From Massilia putida (GTDB taxonomy: Bacteria; Pseudomonadota; Gammaproteobacteria; Burkholderiales; Burkholderiaceae_D), in assembly GCF_001941825.1 (NCBI RefSeq), contig NZ_CP019038.1, positions 4,464,001-4,528,000 on the forward strand: a stretch of DNA of 64,000 nt, given 5' to 3'. The position numbers and the translations under genes are program-made. The notes under the pieces were generated by a model that was given only the letters and a program-made list of their open reading frames with translations, was not told where the DNA came from and did not search any database. This document shows, in pieces, positions 18,606 to 27,363 of this stretch. The stretch's first letter is position 1, and each line of letters opens with the position of its first letter.

Positions 18606-20387
18606 TTGAAAAACGCTTTCGCCATTGTAACCCTCTCCGCATTGCTGTCGGCCTGTGCTGTGGCGCCCAAGCAGCAGCCGGCCCGGGACGTGTCCGACCA
18701 GCCGCTCGCCGCCGCCGAGGCCCGGGACCATCCCGAGCAAGCAAAGGAGCAGGCTGACGAAAAGCTCCCCAACGTCAACATGAGCCCGGCCATGATGGCC
18801 CAGCTGATGCAGGCCGAGATGGCATTCAAGAACGGGGACTGGCAAGGCCCGTACCTGACCATGATGAGCCTGGCCCAGCAGACGAAGGACCCGCGCCTGG
18901 CCAAGCGCGCCGCCGAGATGGCGCTGTCCGCCAAGCAGGCCGACGACGCCCTCGCTGCGGTGAAGCTGTGGCGCCAGTACGCGCCGGACTCCGAAGAGGC
19001 CAGCCAGTACTATCTGGGGCTGATCATCCTGTCCGACAACCTGGGCGAGGCGGAAAATATCTTGAAGCAGCGCCTCGCCGAGGCGACCCCGGCCGCGCGC
19101 GGCCTCGTGATGTTCCAGATGCAGCAATTGCTGCTGCGCGCGAAGGACAAGGACGCGGCCGTGGCCATGCTCGAGCGTCTCGTCGCGCCGTACGGCAACC
19201 TGATGGAAACGCACGTCGTGCTGGCCCAGGCGGCGCTGGCGAAAAACGACAAGGCGGCCGCGCGCCGCGAGGCGCAAGCCGCCTTGCAGATCAAGCCCGA
19301 TTCCGAGATCGCGGCGCTGACGGCGGCCCAGGTCAGCGAGGACGAGGGCGGCGCCATCAAGGTGCTGAAGGATTTCCTCGCCATCCATCCGGAGGCGCGC
19401 GAAGTCCGCTCGGCCTATGCCCGCCTGCTCGTCAACGAAAAGCAGTACGAGGCCGCGCGCCAGGAATTCCTCACGCTGGACAAGGCCCAGCCCGACAATC
19501 CGGGCACCTTGTACGCCCTGGGCATCCTGTCGATGCAGATGAACGATCGTCCGTCCGCGGAAAAATATTTCAGCCGCTTTGTCGACCTGATGGACAAGGC
19601 GCCGGAAGACGAGCGCGACCCGTCCAAGGCCGTGATGATCCTGTCGCAGCTGGCCGAGGAGCGGGGCGATTACAAGGCCGCGATCGACTGGCTCGACCGC
19701 CTCGACAGCGAGGACCCGAAAGTCCAGTTCGGCGGCCAGCTGCGCCGCGCCCAGCTGACGGCCAAGGAGGGCGATGTCGCCGGCGCGCGCAAGCTGCTGA
19801 GTACCCTCAAGACGGACGACAAGACCGAGCAGGCGCAAATCGTGCTCGTCGACGCCCAGATCCTGCGCGACGCCGGCAAGCCCCTGGAAGCGTTCAAGTT
19901 GATGGAGCAGGGCGTCAAGCGCTTCCCGGACAATATGGATTTCCTGTACGACTACGCGCTGATGGCCGAAAAGATGGGCAAGACGGCCGTCATGGAAAAA
20001 TCGCTGCGTAAAGTGATCGCCAAGTCGCCGGACAATATGCAGGCCTACAATGCCCTCGGTTATTCGCTGGCCGACCGCAACGTGCGTCTCAAGGAAGCGT
20101 ATCGGCTGATCAGCAAGGCCCTCAATATGGCCCCGGCCGACCCGTTCATCCTGGACAGCATGGGGTGGGTGAATTACCGCCTGGGCAAGCTGGACGAGGC
20201 CGAGACCCATCTGCGCAAGGCATATTCCCTGCGCAGCGATCCGGAAATCGCCGTCCACCTGGGAGAAGTGCTGTGGAAGAAGGGCCAGAAGGACGATGCC
20301 CGCAAACTCTGGCGCGAAGCCCAGGCGAAGGACCCGAAGAACGACGCACTGAAGAGCACACTGGCGCGCCTGCACCAGACTCTGTGA
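18606..20387 (+). CDS. TPR-repeat lipoprotein
   Basis: Predicted lipoprotein (about 593 residues) with a signal peptide ending LLSAC, followed by a Pro/Gln-rich linker and an array of tetratricopeptide-type helical hairpins over most of its length. Recognisable units include PDNPGTLYALGILSMQM and PDNMQAYNALGYSLADRN, and the last is DPFILDSMGWVNYRLGKLDEAE. The TTG at 18606 is preferred because GGGA sits six bases upstream, but an in-frame GTG at 18594 is possible. A TPR protein directly before lolB-ispE is common in betaproteobacteria. Its role there is uncharacterised; an outer-membrane scaffold is an inference. Confidence 0.85.
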   Translation: MKNAFAIVTLSALLSACAVAPKQQPARDVSDQPLAAAEARDHPEQAKEQADEKLPNVNMSPAMMAQLMQAEMAFKNGDWQGPYLTMMSLAQQTKDPRLAKRAAEMALSAKQADDALAAVKLWRQYAPDSEEASQYYLGLIILSDNLGEAENILKQRLAEATPAARGLVMFQMQQLLLRAKDKDAAVAMLERLVAPYGNLMETHVVLAQAALAKNDKAAARREAQAALQIKPDSEIAALTAAQVSEDEGGAIKVLKDFLAIHPEAREVRSAYARLLVNEKQYEAARQEFLTLDKAQPDNPGTLYALGILSMQMNDRPSAEKYFSRFVDLMDKAPEDERDPSKAVMILSQLAEERGDYKAAIDWLDRLDSEDPKVQFGGQLRRAQLTAKEGDVAGARKLLSTLKTDDKTEQAQIVLVDAQILRDAGKPLEAFKLMEQGVKRFPDNMDFLYDYALMAEKMGKTAVMEKSLRKVIAKSPDNMQAYNALGYSLADRNVRLKEAYRLISKALNMAPADPFILDSMGWVNYRLGKLDEAETHLRKAYSLRSDPEIAVHLGEVLWKKGQKDDARKLWREAQAKDPKNDALKSTLARLHQTL

Positions 20388-20443
20388 AATAATGGCAATG
20401 ACGGACGCTGCGGCGTCCGTCGGTTTATTGACCTGCTTATTCC

Positions 20444-21058
20444 ATGCCGATGCACCCATTGTCTCGTCTCGTTTCCGCAGCCGCTGTCGCCGCTGCCCTG
20501 GCCGCATGCGCCACTACCAGCAATGTCCCGCTGACCAACCCGACCGCCCAGGTGGGCACTTACCGCGACACCATCGACCTGAACGGCCGCCTGGCCGCGA
20601 ATTACCAGAAGGAGGGCCAGCCGCAATCGATCAACGGCAATTTCACGTGGGTGCAGCGGCCCGGCCGCATCGACGTGTCTCTGTTCTCGCCGCTGGGCCA
20701 GACCGTCGCCGAGATCACGGTGACGCCCGAGACCGCGACCTTGAAACAGTCCGGCCGTGAGCCGCGCGTGGAAAAGGACATCGACACGCTGACGGCGAAG
20801 TCGCTCGGCTGGACCTTGCCCGTGAGCGGCCTGCGCGACTGGCTGCAGGGCTATGCCGTCGACGCGTCCGGCAAGCGTTTTACGGCATCGCCCGCGCATG
20901 ACAGCGTCGTCACGAACGATGGCTGGCGCCTGCGTTTCGTGGAATGGCAGAACGGTCCGAACGGCAGCCTGACGCCGCGCCGCATCGATGCCGAGCGCAG
21001 CACGACGGCCGTCGGCGATGCGCTGACGATCCGCATCGTCATCGATCCGGTGGCGTGA
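20444..21058 (+). CDS. lolB: Outer-membrane lipoprotein receptor LolB
   Basis: Accepts lipoproteins from LolA and inserts them into the outer membrane. The product is about 204 residues, with a signal peptide ending LAAC and a mature beta-barrel-like fold containing LNGRLAANY, GNFTWVQRPGRIDVSLFSPLGQTVAEI and the conserved LSG-like loop (LPVSGLRDWLQG). ATGs at 20444 and 20450 are both plausible. It is followed by ispE with only one base between the stop and the next ATG, the usual lolB-ispE coupling. Confidence 0.92.
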   Translation: MPMHPLSRLVSAAAVAAALAACATTSNVPLTNPTAQVGTYRDTIDLNGRLAANYQKEGQPQSINGNFTWVQRPGRIDVSLFSPLGQTVAEITVTPETATLKQSGREPRVEKDIDTLTAKSLGWTLPVSGLRDWLQGYAVDASGKRFTASPAHDSVVTNDGWRLRFVEWQNGPNGSLTPRRIDAERSTTAVGDALTIRIVIDPVA

Positions 21059-21059
21059 C

Positions 21060-21953
21060 ATGGCAGCGACCTCTTTGCACGACTGCCCGGCACCGGCCAA
21101 GCTGAACCTGTTCCTGCACGTCGTCGGCCGCCGGCCGGACGGCTACCACCTGTTGCAATCCGTCTTCCAGCTCATCGACCGCAGCGACACCTTGCACTTC
21201 GACCTGCGCGACGACGACCGCATCGTCCGCACGACGGATGTGCCCGGTGTCCCGGAAGAGCAGGACCTCGTCGTGCGCGCCCTGCGCGCGCTGCAAGGCG
21301 ACTATGCGCGCCGCCACGGCCGCCTGCCGCGGGGCATCGATGTCGCGGTCGAGAAACGCCTGCCGATGGGCGGCGGCCTCGGCGGCGGCTCGTCGGATGC
21401 GGCCACGGCATTGATGGCGGCCAACTTCCTGTGGCAGGCCGGGCTGACGGATGCGGAATTGATCGCGTTGGGCTTGCCGCTGGGCGCCGACATCCCGTTC
21501 TTCCTGTTCGGCGAGACGGCGTTCGCGGAAGGCGTGGGCGAGGCGTTGCAGGCCGTGCCGGGGCCGGATTGCTGGTATGTCGTCATCGAGCCCGGTGTCG
21601 CCGTGCCCACTGTTGGGATTTTTACTGCTCCCGATTTGACAAGAGACACGAAAGCCATCACAATATCGGACTTTTCCAGACGACATGTCGAATCGAACGA
21701 TTTGATTGGCTTCGGGAAAAATGATTTGCAGGACGTGGCAGCCCGCCTGTTCCCGCCGGTAGCCGAGGTGATCGAATGGTTGGGTGGTTACGGAGCGGCC
21801 AGGATGACTGGTTCGGGCTCGTGCGTGTTTTGCGCATTTTCCACAGAGCAGGACGCTGAACGGGTACTGAGTCAGGTGCCGGGGCGGTGGAAGGCGTGGA
21901 AAGCGAAGGCGCTGCAGCGACATCCGATGAAAATCGCTCTTGCAAATCAATGA
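21060..21953 (+). CDS. ispE: 4-diphosphocytidyl-2-C-methyl-D-erythritol kinase
   Basis: GHMP-family kinase of the non-mevalonate isoprenoid pathway; it phosphorylates the 2-hydroxyl of CDP-methylerythritol. The 297-residue product shows PAKLNLFLHVVGRRPDGYH near the N-terminus. The ATP-binding Gly-rich loop is LPMGGGLGGGSSDAATAL, and GADIPFFL and MTGSGSCVF lie further on. The C-terminal ~100 residues use a slightly more AT-rich codon set but remain in frame and complete. It directly follows lolB and precedes the tRNA-Gln promoter. Confidence 0.96.
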   Translation: MAATSLHDCPAPAKLNLFLHVVGRRPDGYHLLQSVFQLIDRSDTLHFDLRDDDRIVRTTDVPGVPEEQDLVVRALRALQGDYARRHGRLPRGIDVAVEKRLPMGGGLGGGSSDAATALMAANFLWQAGLTDAELIALGLPLGADIPFFLFGETAFAEGVGEALQAVPGPDCWYVVIEPGVAVPTVGIFTAPDLTRDTKAITISDFSRRHVESNDLIGFGKNDLQDVAARLFPPVAEVIEWLGGYGAARMTGSGSCVFCAFSTEQDAERVLSQVPGRWKAWKAKALQRHPMKIALANQ

Positions 21954-21969
21954 GTTGTAGAATAAAATT

Positions 21970-21998
21970 TTGCCTGTCGACGCATTTGACGATATAAT
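21970..21998 (+). promoter_or_regulatory. Sigma-70 promoter for tRNA-Gln
   Basis: TTGCCT (-35) and TATAAT (-10) are separated by 17 bases in an AT-rich stretch. The inferred start site is about 30 bases upstream of the tRNA 5' end. Confidence 0.8.
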
Positions 21999-22033
21999 AA
22001 TCGAGTGCAGCGACGAGCTGTAAGTTTCAGTGT

Positions 22034-22110
22034 AGGGGAATCGCCAAGCTGGTTAAGGCACCGGATTTTGATTCCGGCATACCAAGGTTCGAATCCTTGT
22101 TCCCCTGCCA
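22034..22110 (+). tRNA. tRNA-Gln (anticodon TTG)
   Basis: Full cloverleaf with an encoded CCA. The acceptor stem AGGGGAA pairs perfectly with TTCCCCT. The anticodon stem CCGGA/TCCGG encloses TTTTGAT, with anticodon TTG at 22068-22070. The T-arm is CAAGG-TTCGAAT-CCTTG. tRNA-Gln before prs is conserved in this lineage. Confidence 0.97.
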
Positions 22111-22165
22111 AAGTTTCTTTGCCTGAGCTGATGATGACGAGTGCTCCAGCAGGCAGATAAAAAAT

Positions 22166-22196
22166 GGAGCCGCCAATGAGCGGCTCATTTTTTTTT
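22166..22196 (+). terminator. Terminator after tRNA-Gln
   Basis: GAGCCGC and GCGGCTC form a stem around CAATGA, followed by a long T-run. prs, 78 bases further on, may therefore need its own promoter or read-through. Confidence 0.85.
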
Positions 22197-22273
22197 GCGG
22201 TTCCGCGTTAATCACCCGACGATTAGCGACTTTTCAAGTTTCTTTCAACGCTCTTTACATCTCTGGGACTCCC

Positions 22274-23224
22274 ATGGCTTACGAAAACCTGATGGTTTTT
22301 ACCGGCAATGCCAATCCGGCGCTAGCAGAAGGGGTCGCAAAAAACCTCGGCATTCCTCTTGGCAAGGCAGTGGTTTCGAAGTTCTCCGACGGCGAAGTGA
22401 TGGTCGAAATCAATGAGAACGTTCGCGGCAAGGACGTCTTCGTTCTGCAATCGACCTGCGCTCCCACCAACGACAACCTGATGGAAATCATGCTGATGGT
22501 CGACGCTCTCAAGCGCGCATCGGCAGGCCGCATCACCGCGGCGATTCCGTACTTCGGCTATGCCCGCCAGGACCGCCGCCCGCGTTCCGCACGCGTCGCG
22601 ATCTCGGCCAAGGTTGTCGCGAACATGCTGGAAGAAGCCGGCGTCGAGCGCGTCCTGATCATGGACCTGCACGCCGACCAGATCCAGGGCTTCTTCGATA
22701 TCCCGGTCGACAACATCTACGCATCGCCGCTGCTGCTGGGCGACCTGCAGAAGCGCAACTACGACGACCTGCTGGTCGTGTCGCCGGACGTCGGCGGCGT
22801 GGTGCGCGCCCGTGCGCTGGCCAAGCGCCTCGGCTGCGACCTGGCGATCATCGACAAGCGCCGCCCGAAGGCGAACGTGTCGGAAGTCATGAACATCATC
22901 GGTGAAGTCGAAGGCCGCAACTGCGTGATCATGGACGACATGGTCGACACCGCCGGCACGCTGACCAAGGCCGCCGAAGTGCTGAAAGAGCGTGGCGCGA
23001 AGAAAGTCGTCGCCTACTGCACGCACCCGGTGCTGTCCGGCCCGGCGATCGAGCGTATCTCGAACTCGCCGCTGGACGAACTGGTCGTCACCGACACGAT
23101 CCCGCTGAGCCCGGCTGGTCAGGCGTGCGGCAAGATCCGCCAGCTGACCTGCGCACCGCTGCTGGCCGAGACGTTCAAGCGTATCGTCAAGGGCGATTCG
23201 GTTATTTCGCTGTTCGTCGATTAA
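22274..23224 (+). CDS. prs: Ribose-phosphate pyrophosphokinase
   Basis: Makes PRPP from ribose-5-phosphate and ATP for purine, pyrimidine, His and Trp synthesis. The 316-residue product has [14 protein letters not shown], the ATP-binding [10 protein letters not shown], the [12 protein letters not shown] segment and the PRPP loop [12 protein letters not shown]. Length and motifs match class I PRPP synthases. It follows the tRNA-Gln gene and precedes rplY, the conserved order. Confidence 0.97.
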   Translation: MAYENLMVFTGNANPALAEGVAKNLGIPLGKAVVSKFSDGEVMVEINENVRGKDVFVLQSTCAPTNDNLMEIMLMVDALKRASAGRITAAIPYFGYARQDRRPRSARVAISAKVVANMLEEAGVERVLIMDLHADQIQGFFDIPVDNIYASPLLLGDLQKRNYDDLLVVSPDVGGVVRARALAKRLGCDLAIIDKRRPKANVSEVMNIIGEVEGRNCVIMDDMVDTAGTLTKAAEVLKERGAKKVVAYCTHPVLSGPAIERISNSPLDELVVTDTIPLSPAGQACGKIRQLTCAPLLAETFKRIVKGDSVISLFVD

Positions 23225-23234
23225 TTCGGCGATG

Positions 23235-23298
23235 CATGGTGGGCACGGGGTGCCCACCCTACATGTTGCATGTTGTAGGGTGGCTTCCCGAGCCCACC
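23235..23298. repeat. GTAGGGTGG-type dispersed repeat (family R1)
   Basis: Two head-to-head units after prs: GGTGGGCACGGGGTGCCCACCCTAC and GTAGGGTGGCTTCCCGAGCCCACC. They are separated by ATGTTGCATGTT. Confidence 0.7.
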
Positions 23299-23381
23299 AA
23301 AACGTAAGTCAGCCGATAACGCGGCGCGCATGGCGAAAAGCCGGCGCGCCGTTGGCGTATCAGAGTTTCAAAGAATTTCTT

Positions 23382-23405
23382 GAGCGTGCGCGAGCGCGCT
23401 CTTTT
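23382..23405 (+). terminator. Hairpin before rplY (terminator or attenuator)
   Basis: GAGCGTGC and GCGCGCTC pair (one G-U) around a GCGA tetraloop, followed by TTTT. A second hairpin follows at once: GATGTCCC pairs with GGGACATC, within 23409-23432. They may terminate prs or form the rplY leader. Confidence 0.55.
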
Positions 23406-23493
23406 ATCGATGTCCCTGGTCGCGGGGACATCACAATCCGGGCAACCGGGCCGGCATGCGCCGGCATTCGGACCCACACTTTGGAGTAACACC

Positions 23494-24081
23494 ATGAAAG
23501 TAGTCGCATTTGCACGCACTCAGCAGGGGACCGGAGCGAGCCGCCGCCTGCGCAACGCCGGCCAGACCCCGGGCATCATCTACGGTGGCGCCGCTGCCCC
23601 GGAACTGATCGCCCTGGACGGCAACGCGTTGTTCCACGCGCTCAAGAAAGAAGCTTTCCACGGTTCGATCCTGGATCTGGAACTGGACGGCAAGACGCAG
23701 AAAGTCCTGCTGCGTGACTTCCAGATGCACGCATACAAGCAACTGGTCCTGCACGCTGACTTCCAGCGCGTCGACGCTTCGCAGCCGATCCACACCAAGG
23801 TCGCCCTGCACTTCGTCAATGCCGAGATCTCGCCGGCAGTCAAGCTGAGCGGCGCCATCGTGTCGCACGTGCTGAACGAACTGGAAGTGTCCTGCCTGCC
23901 GGGCCAACTGCCGGAATTCATCACCGTCGACCTGTCGACGCTGGAAGCCGGCCAGTCGGTCCACGTGTCGCAGCTGAAGCTGCCGGAAGGCGTCACCGTC
24001 GTCGCCCACGGCCAGGACCAGACCGTCGCCACGTCGTCGATCCCGCGCGGCGCCGCAACGGCCGAAGCGGCTGCAGAGTAA
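23494..24081 (+). CDS. rplY: 50S ribosomal protein L25 (CTC form)
   Basis: 5S rRNA-binding ribosomal protein, in the long two-domain form of 195 residues. An L25 domain (about 1-95; [19 protein letters not shown] and HADFQRVD) is followed by a TL5/CTC C-terminal beta domain ([39 protein letters not shown]) and an Ala/Glu-rich tail. The ATG at 23494 is behind TTGGAG. The upstream in-frame extension lies in the hairpin-rich leader and is not used. Confidence 0.96.
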   Translation: MKVVAFARTQQGTGASRRLRNAGQTPGIIYGGAAAPELIALDGNALFHALKKEAFHGSILDLELDGKTQKVLLRDFQMHAYKQLVLHADFQRVDASQPIHTKVALHFVNAEISPAVKLSGAIVSHVLNELEVSCLPGQLPEFITVDLSTLEAGQSVHVSQLKLPEGVTVVAHGQDQTVATSSIPRGAATAEAAAE

Positions 24082-24120
24082 TTCCTGCACTGACCGCCGG
24101 CTCGTCCGGCGGATCACATC

Positions 24121-24155
24121 AAACCCGTCGCGACGCGAGTCCGGCGGGTTTTTTG
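24121..24155 (+). terminator. Terminator of rplY
   Basis: AACCCG and CGGGTT flank a GC-rich interior and are followed by a T-run, just before the converging LuxR-type gene. A second perfect hairpin without T-run (CCGCCGG-CTCGT-CCGGCGG) lies at about 24095-24113. Confidence 0.7.
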
Positions 24156-24167
24156 TTGCCCTATGTT

Positions 24168-25622
24168 TTAGATGAGTCCCAAGTTCAGCGCCTTGAGCGT
24201 GGCCGCGGCCCGCGACGAACACGCGAGCTTGCGGAAGATGCTTTCCACGTGCGTGCGCACGGTCGACGGGCTGATCTGCATGACCCTGGCCGCTTCCTTG
24301 TTGCTCTCACCCAGGCTGATGCGGCGCAGGACTTCGATTTCGCGGTCCGACAGCAGGCTCTTGCGGGTGGGCGCCGTGCGCGCCGAACCGGTCGCCGCCG
24401 GTACGCCGGCCGCCGGTGCGCCGGCCGCTTTGATCACGCAGCGCACGGCGTCCGCATCGAAGGTGCCGGTTTGTTCCGACAGCACGCGTGCGGCCTCATC
24501 GGGGGTATAGGCCGGACGCCACGGGCGCGGCATGCACAGCGCCACGTAGGCGCACGCGGCCGCCAGCAGGCGGTGCGGTGCGCCGAGCGCATCGGCGTCG
24601 AGGTTGCGGAAATAGCCGCTGCCGTCCAGCCGCTCGTACGCGTGTGACGCCAGTGCGGCTTCGAGACGCAGCGACGGGATCTGGACGCCGGCGCGCGCGG
24701 TCCAGTACGGCACCAGCCGGATCTTTTCCCAGTCGGCGGCGCTGAGCTTGCCGTCGCGTTCCCACACCGTGTTCGACACCGCCGCGCGACCCATGCCATG
24801 GATGAGGGCGGCGCGGTCCAGGCATTGCCGCTGGGCCGCGGACAACCCGGCGAGCGGCGCGGCCGCTTCCACCAACCCGGCCACGCGGCGCGAATAGCCC
24901 GTCAGCCAGGGCAGCTTCAGCTCGATCATGTCGGCCACGATGGCGAGCGGCACGCGCCGCGCGAGCAGCGGATCGTCGGCGGCCGGCGCCGGCGTGTCCA
25001 GCTCGTCCAGCCAGGCTTGCGCGCGACCGGCGAGCGTGCGCACGAGCGGCGCCGGATACTTGCGGTCGGCCATCGCCGTCATCATCCGCAACGCCTCGAC
25101 CAGGCCGTGCGTGCGTGCGAGAATTTCCAGGTCGCCGGCCAGGCTCGCGTAATAGACGACGGTCGGGATGGCCGGTCCACGCAGCCGTTCCGGCAAGCCA
25201 TTGCCGTCGTAATGTTCCCAGACATGGCGCAGGCCGGCCTCGACTTCCGCCGGCAGACCCAGCAGGCCGGCGATATCGCCCGACACCTCGCAGTGAATCC
25301 GCGCCAGCGGCGTCACGCTTGTCACGGTGAGTGGATGATTTGCCGGCAGCGTATGCGTGAGCATGGCGTCGCGCCCGCCGACGTCGTCGCCCAGCAGCGT
25401 GGCGAAGCCGGACGCATTGGCCGTGCAGCCGGACCAGCGCAGCAGCGACACGAGCCGCGCGTGGCAGCAGCCATCCGGCGCGGCGCCGTCGGCTTGCGCC
25501 AGGCGCGCGGCCAGGCGGGCGGCGCGGATCGAGCCGTCGGTCGGCTGGCCCATGGAGAGGTCGCCGACGAGGGCCATGGCATGGACCGCCTCTTCGACGG
25601 TGACGGTGTTGTCGATTTGCAT
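24168..25622 (-). CDS. LuxR-type regulator with degenerate HD-GYP domains (paralog 1)
   Basis: A 484-residue protein. The C-terminus (about 421-484) is a LuxR/NarL-type helix-turn-helix: LLSDREIEVLRRISLGESNKEA, then SPSTVRTHVESIFRKL. The rest resembles a double HD/HD-GYP module whose metal ligands are mostly lost. The first unit has GQPTDGSIRAARLA, with Gly30 where the family has His, yet it keeps HYDGNGLPERLRG. In the second unit HGMGR (residues 275-279) replaces HDIGK, and SHAYERLDGSGYF replaces the HHE metal motif. No receiver or autoinducer domain is present. It most likely binds a ligand or nucleotide rather than cleaving c-di-GMP. It is divergent from an exported hydrolase, with a 16-bp palindrome between them. 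A close paralog lies at 27364-28794. Confidence 0.82.
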   Translation of the reverse strand: MQIDNTVTVEEAVHAMALVGDLSMGQPTDGSIRAARLAARLAQADGAAPDGCCHARLVSLLRWSGCTANASGFATLLGDDVGGRDAMLTHTLPANHPLTVTSVTPLARIHCEVSGDIAGLLGLPAEVEAGLRHVWEHYDGNGLPERLRGPAIPTVVYYASLAGDLEILARTHGLVEALRMMTAMADRKYPAPLVRTLAGRAQAWLDELDTPAPAADDPLLARRVPLAIVADMIELKLPWLTGYSRRVAGLVEAAAPLAGLSAAQRQCLDRAALIHGMGRAAVSNTVWERDGKLSAADWEKIRLVPYWTARAGVQIPSLRLEAALASHAYERLDGSGYFRNLDADALGAPHRLLAAACAYVALCMPRPWRPAYTPDEAARVLSEQTGTFDADAVRCVIKAAGAPAAGVPAATGSARTAPTRKSLLSDREIEVLRRISLGESNKEAARVMQISPSTVRTHVESIFRKLACSSRAAATLKALNLGLI

Positions 25623-25688
25623 TCCGTGACTGTAGTGACAATAACGTGCTGCCGCAACCCGCACCCGGACTTTCGGCAGGCGCCGGGG

Positions 25689-25704
25689 TCGGTCGATCGA
25701 CCGA
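25689..25704. promoter_or_regulatory. Perfect 16-bp palindrome, likely operator
   Basis: TCGGTCGATCGACCGA is its own reverse complement. Its centre is about 43 bases upstream of the start site inferred from the TACACT at 25728. That is the position expected of a class II LuxR-type activator site for the hydrolase gene. Confidence 0.5.
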
Positions 25705-25727
25705 TATTCGCGCCGGGGCCGATTCCC

Positions 25728-25733
25728 TACACT
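25728..25733 (+). promoter_or_regulatory. Candidate -10 element of the hydrolase gene
   Basis: TACACT with no good -35 hexamer upstream, which suggests dependence on an activator bound at the palindrome. Confidence 0.4.
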
Positions 25734-25749
25734 GGCTTCCATCGACAAC

Positions 25750-25866
25750 GGGAACCTCGAAAAACCGTAACGAGCAGCAGATTCGGCAGGAAGCGCAGCT
25801 GTACGAGCCGTACAGCGAGCATCGCAGGCCGAATCGGCAACGCGTAGCAGGTTGTTCGAGGTTCCC
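25750..25866 (+). repeat. Structured dispersed element, copy A (family R3)
   Basis: A 117-base unit with three nested inverted repeats. The ends are GGGAACCTCGAA and TTCGAGGTTCCC, perfect over 12 bp. The middle stem is GATTCGGC with GCCGAATC. The central hairpin is CTGTACG-AGC-CGTACAG. It shares the blocks AAGCGCAGCTGTACG, TACAGCGAGCATCGC and CAGCAGGTT with the copies at 40766 and 59037. CGACAACG occurs on both sides (25743-25750 and 25871-25878), a possible target duplication. It lies in the leader of the hydrolase mRNA. Confidence 0.8.
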
Positions 25867-25895
25867 ATCCCGACAACGAACCATAAGGAGCCATC

Positions 25896-26675
25896 ATGAA
25901 AGCATCGATTTCCACCACCCTGCGCAACCTGGCCGCCGCTGCCGCCATCGCCGCCGCCGGCACCGGCATTGCGCAAGCCGCCAACGGCGCCGAACAACCG
26001 TCCGTCGTCATCGTCCACGGCGCCTTCGCCGACGGCTCCGACTGGGCCAAGGTAATCCCGCTGCTGCAGGCCAAGGGCGTCAAGGTCACGGCCGTGCAGA
26101 ACAGCCTGACGTCGCTGGCCGATGACGTCGCCGCGACGAAGCGCGCGATCGACAACCAGCCCGGCAAGGTCGTGCTTGTCGGCCACTCCTGGGGCGGCAC
26201 CGTGATCACGGAAGCGGGCGCCGGCGACAAGGTTGCCAGCCTCGTCTACGTGGCCGCCTTCGCGCCGGACGCCGGCCAGGCCACCAGCGACCTCGGCAAG
26301 GACCTGCCGCCCGCGCCGGGCATCACCAAGCTGACGGTCGACAAGTTCGGTTTCGCCAGCCTGTCGCCGGCCGTGCTGAAAGAGTATTTCGCCCAGGACG
26401 TGCCTGCGCCGCACGCCGCCGTGATGGCCGCGACCCAGGGCCCGATCGCCGTGAAAGCGTTCGGCGACAAGACGACGGTCGCCGCCTGGAAGAACCACCC
26501 GAGCTGGTACATCGTCAGCAAGAACGACCGCATGATCCAGCCCGACCTGGAGCGCCGCTTCGCGAAGGCCATCGGCGCCAAGACGACGGAACTGCCGGCC
26601 AGCCACGTGCCGCAGCAGTCGCGTCCGGAAGACGTCGCCAAGGTGATCCTGGAGGCGGTGGCGGCGAGTAAATAA
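25896..26675 (+). CDS. Exported alpha/beta-hydrolase
   Basis: A 259-residue alpha/beta-hydrolase with a cleavable signal peptide (about residues 1-28, ending AQAAN), so it acts in the periplasm or outside. The fold shows the [10 protein letters not shown] oxyanion region, the nucleophile elbow GHSWGG, a likely Asp in SKNDRMI and the catalytic His in [10 protein letters not shown]. It resembles small hydrolases of the salicylate-esterase/HNL-like group. Substrate is unknown. The ATG is behind AAGGAG. It is divergent from the LuxR/HD-GYP-like regulator, with the palindrome and the structured repeat in its leader. Confidence 0.87.
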   Translation: MKASISTTLRNLAAAAAIAAAGTGIAQAANGAEQPSVVIVHGAFADGSDWAKVIPLLQAKGVKVTAVQNSLTSLADDVAATKRAIDNQPGKVVLVGHSWGGTVITEAGAGDKVASLVYVAAFAPDAGQATSDLGKDLPPAPGITKLTVDKFGFASLSPAVLKEYFAQDVPAPHAAVMAATQGPIAVKAFGDKTTVAAWKNHPSWYIVSKNDRMIQPDLERRFAKAIGAKTTELPASHVPQQSRPEDVAKVILEAVAASK

Positions 26676-26682
26676 GAGCTGG

Positions 26683-26707
26683 CGCGGCCGCAGCGCGGCC
26701 GCGTTTT
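26683..26707 (+). terminator. Terminator of the hydrolase gene
   Basis: Nine perfect pairs (CGCGGCCGC with GCGGCCGCG) around an AGC loop, then TTTT. Confidence 0.85.
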
Positions 26708-26770
26708 CCGGGGGAATCAAGCGATGCGTTTTACGCGATAATGACGCTTTACGCACGATTCTTACGCTTT

Positions 26771-27355
26771 ATGCACATCCGCCTGATCGTCGGCCTCGGC
26801 AACCCCGGCCCGGAATATGAACAAACCCGTCACAACGCCGGCTTCTGGCTGGTCGACAACCTCGCGAACTCCTTGCCCGGTTGCCATTTGCAGCGCGAGT
26901 CGCGCTTCAATGCGATGGTCGCCAAGACATCGATCTCCGGCAAGGACGTCTGGCTGCTCGAACCGCTGACGTTCATGAACCGCTCCGGCCAGTCGGTGGG
27001 CGCGTTGGCGCGCTTCTTCAAGATCGGGCCGGAAGAGATCCTCGTCGTGCACGACGAACTCGACCTGCCGCCCGGCGTCGCCAAGCTCAAGCGCGGCGGT
27101 TCCTCGGGCGGGCACAACGGCCTCAAGGACATCACGGCCGCCCTGGGCACGCAGGATTACTGGCGCCTGCGCCTGGGCATCGGCCATCCGCGCACCTTGA
27201 ACCTGCAGCAGGGCGTGGCCGACTTCGTGCTGCACCGTCCGCGCCGCGAAGAGCAGACGCTGATCGAGGAAGCCATCGACAAGAGCCTGCGCATCATCCC
27301 GATGGTGTGCGAAGGCAAGATGAATGCTGCGACGATGCAGCTGCACACGGACTGA
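26771..27355 (+). CDS. pth: Peptidyl-tRNA hydrolase
   Basis: Releases tRNA from stalled peptidyl-tRNA. The product is 194 residues. It begins [29 protein letters not shown], in which His20 (RHNAG) is the catalytic base. [22 protein letters not shown] and the [13 protein letters not shown] loop follow. I use the ATG at 26771, the family start, although the frame is open to 26741. It is normally next to rplY. Here the regulator-hydrolase pair separates the two. Confidence 0.96.
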   Translation: MHIRLIVGLGNPGPEYEQTRHNAGFWLVDNLANSLPGCHLQRESRFNAMVAKTSISGKDVWLLEPLTFMNRSGQSVGALARFFKIGPEEILVVHDELDLPPGVAKLKRGGSSGGHNGLKDITAALGTQDYWRLRLGIGHPRTLNLQQGVADFVLHRPRREEQTLIEEAIDKSLRIIPMVCEGKMNAATMQLHTD

Positions 27356-27363
27356 TCCCAGCG

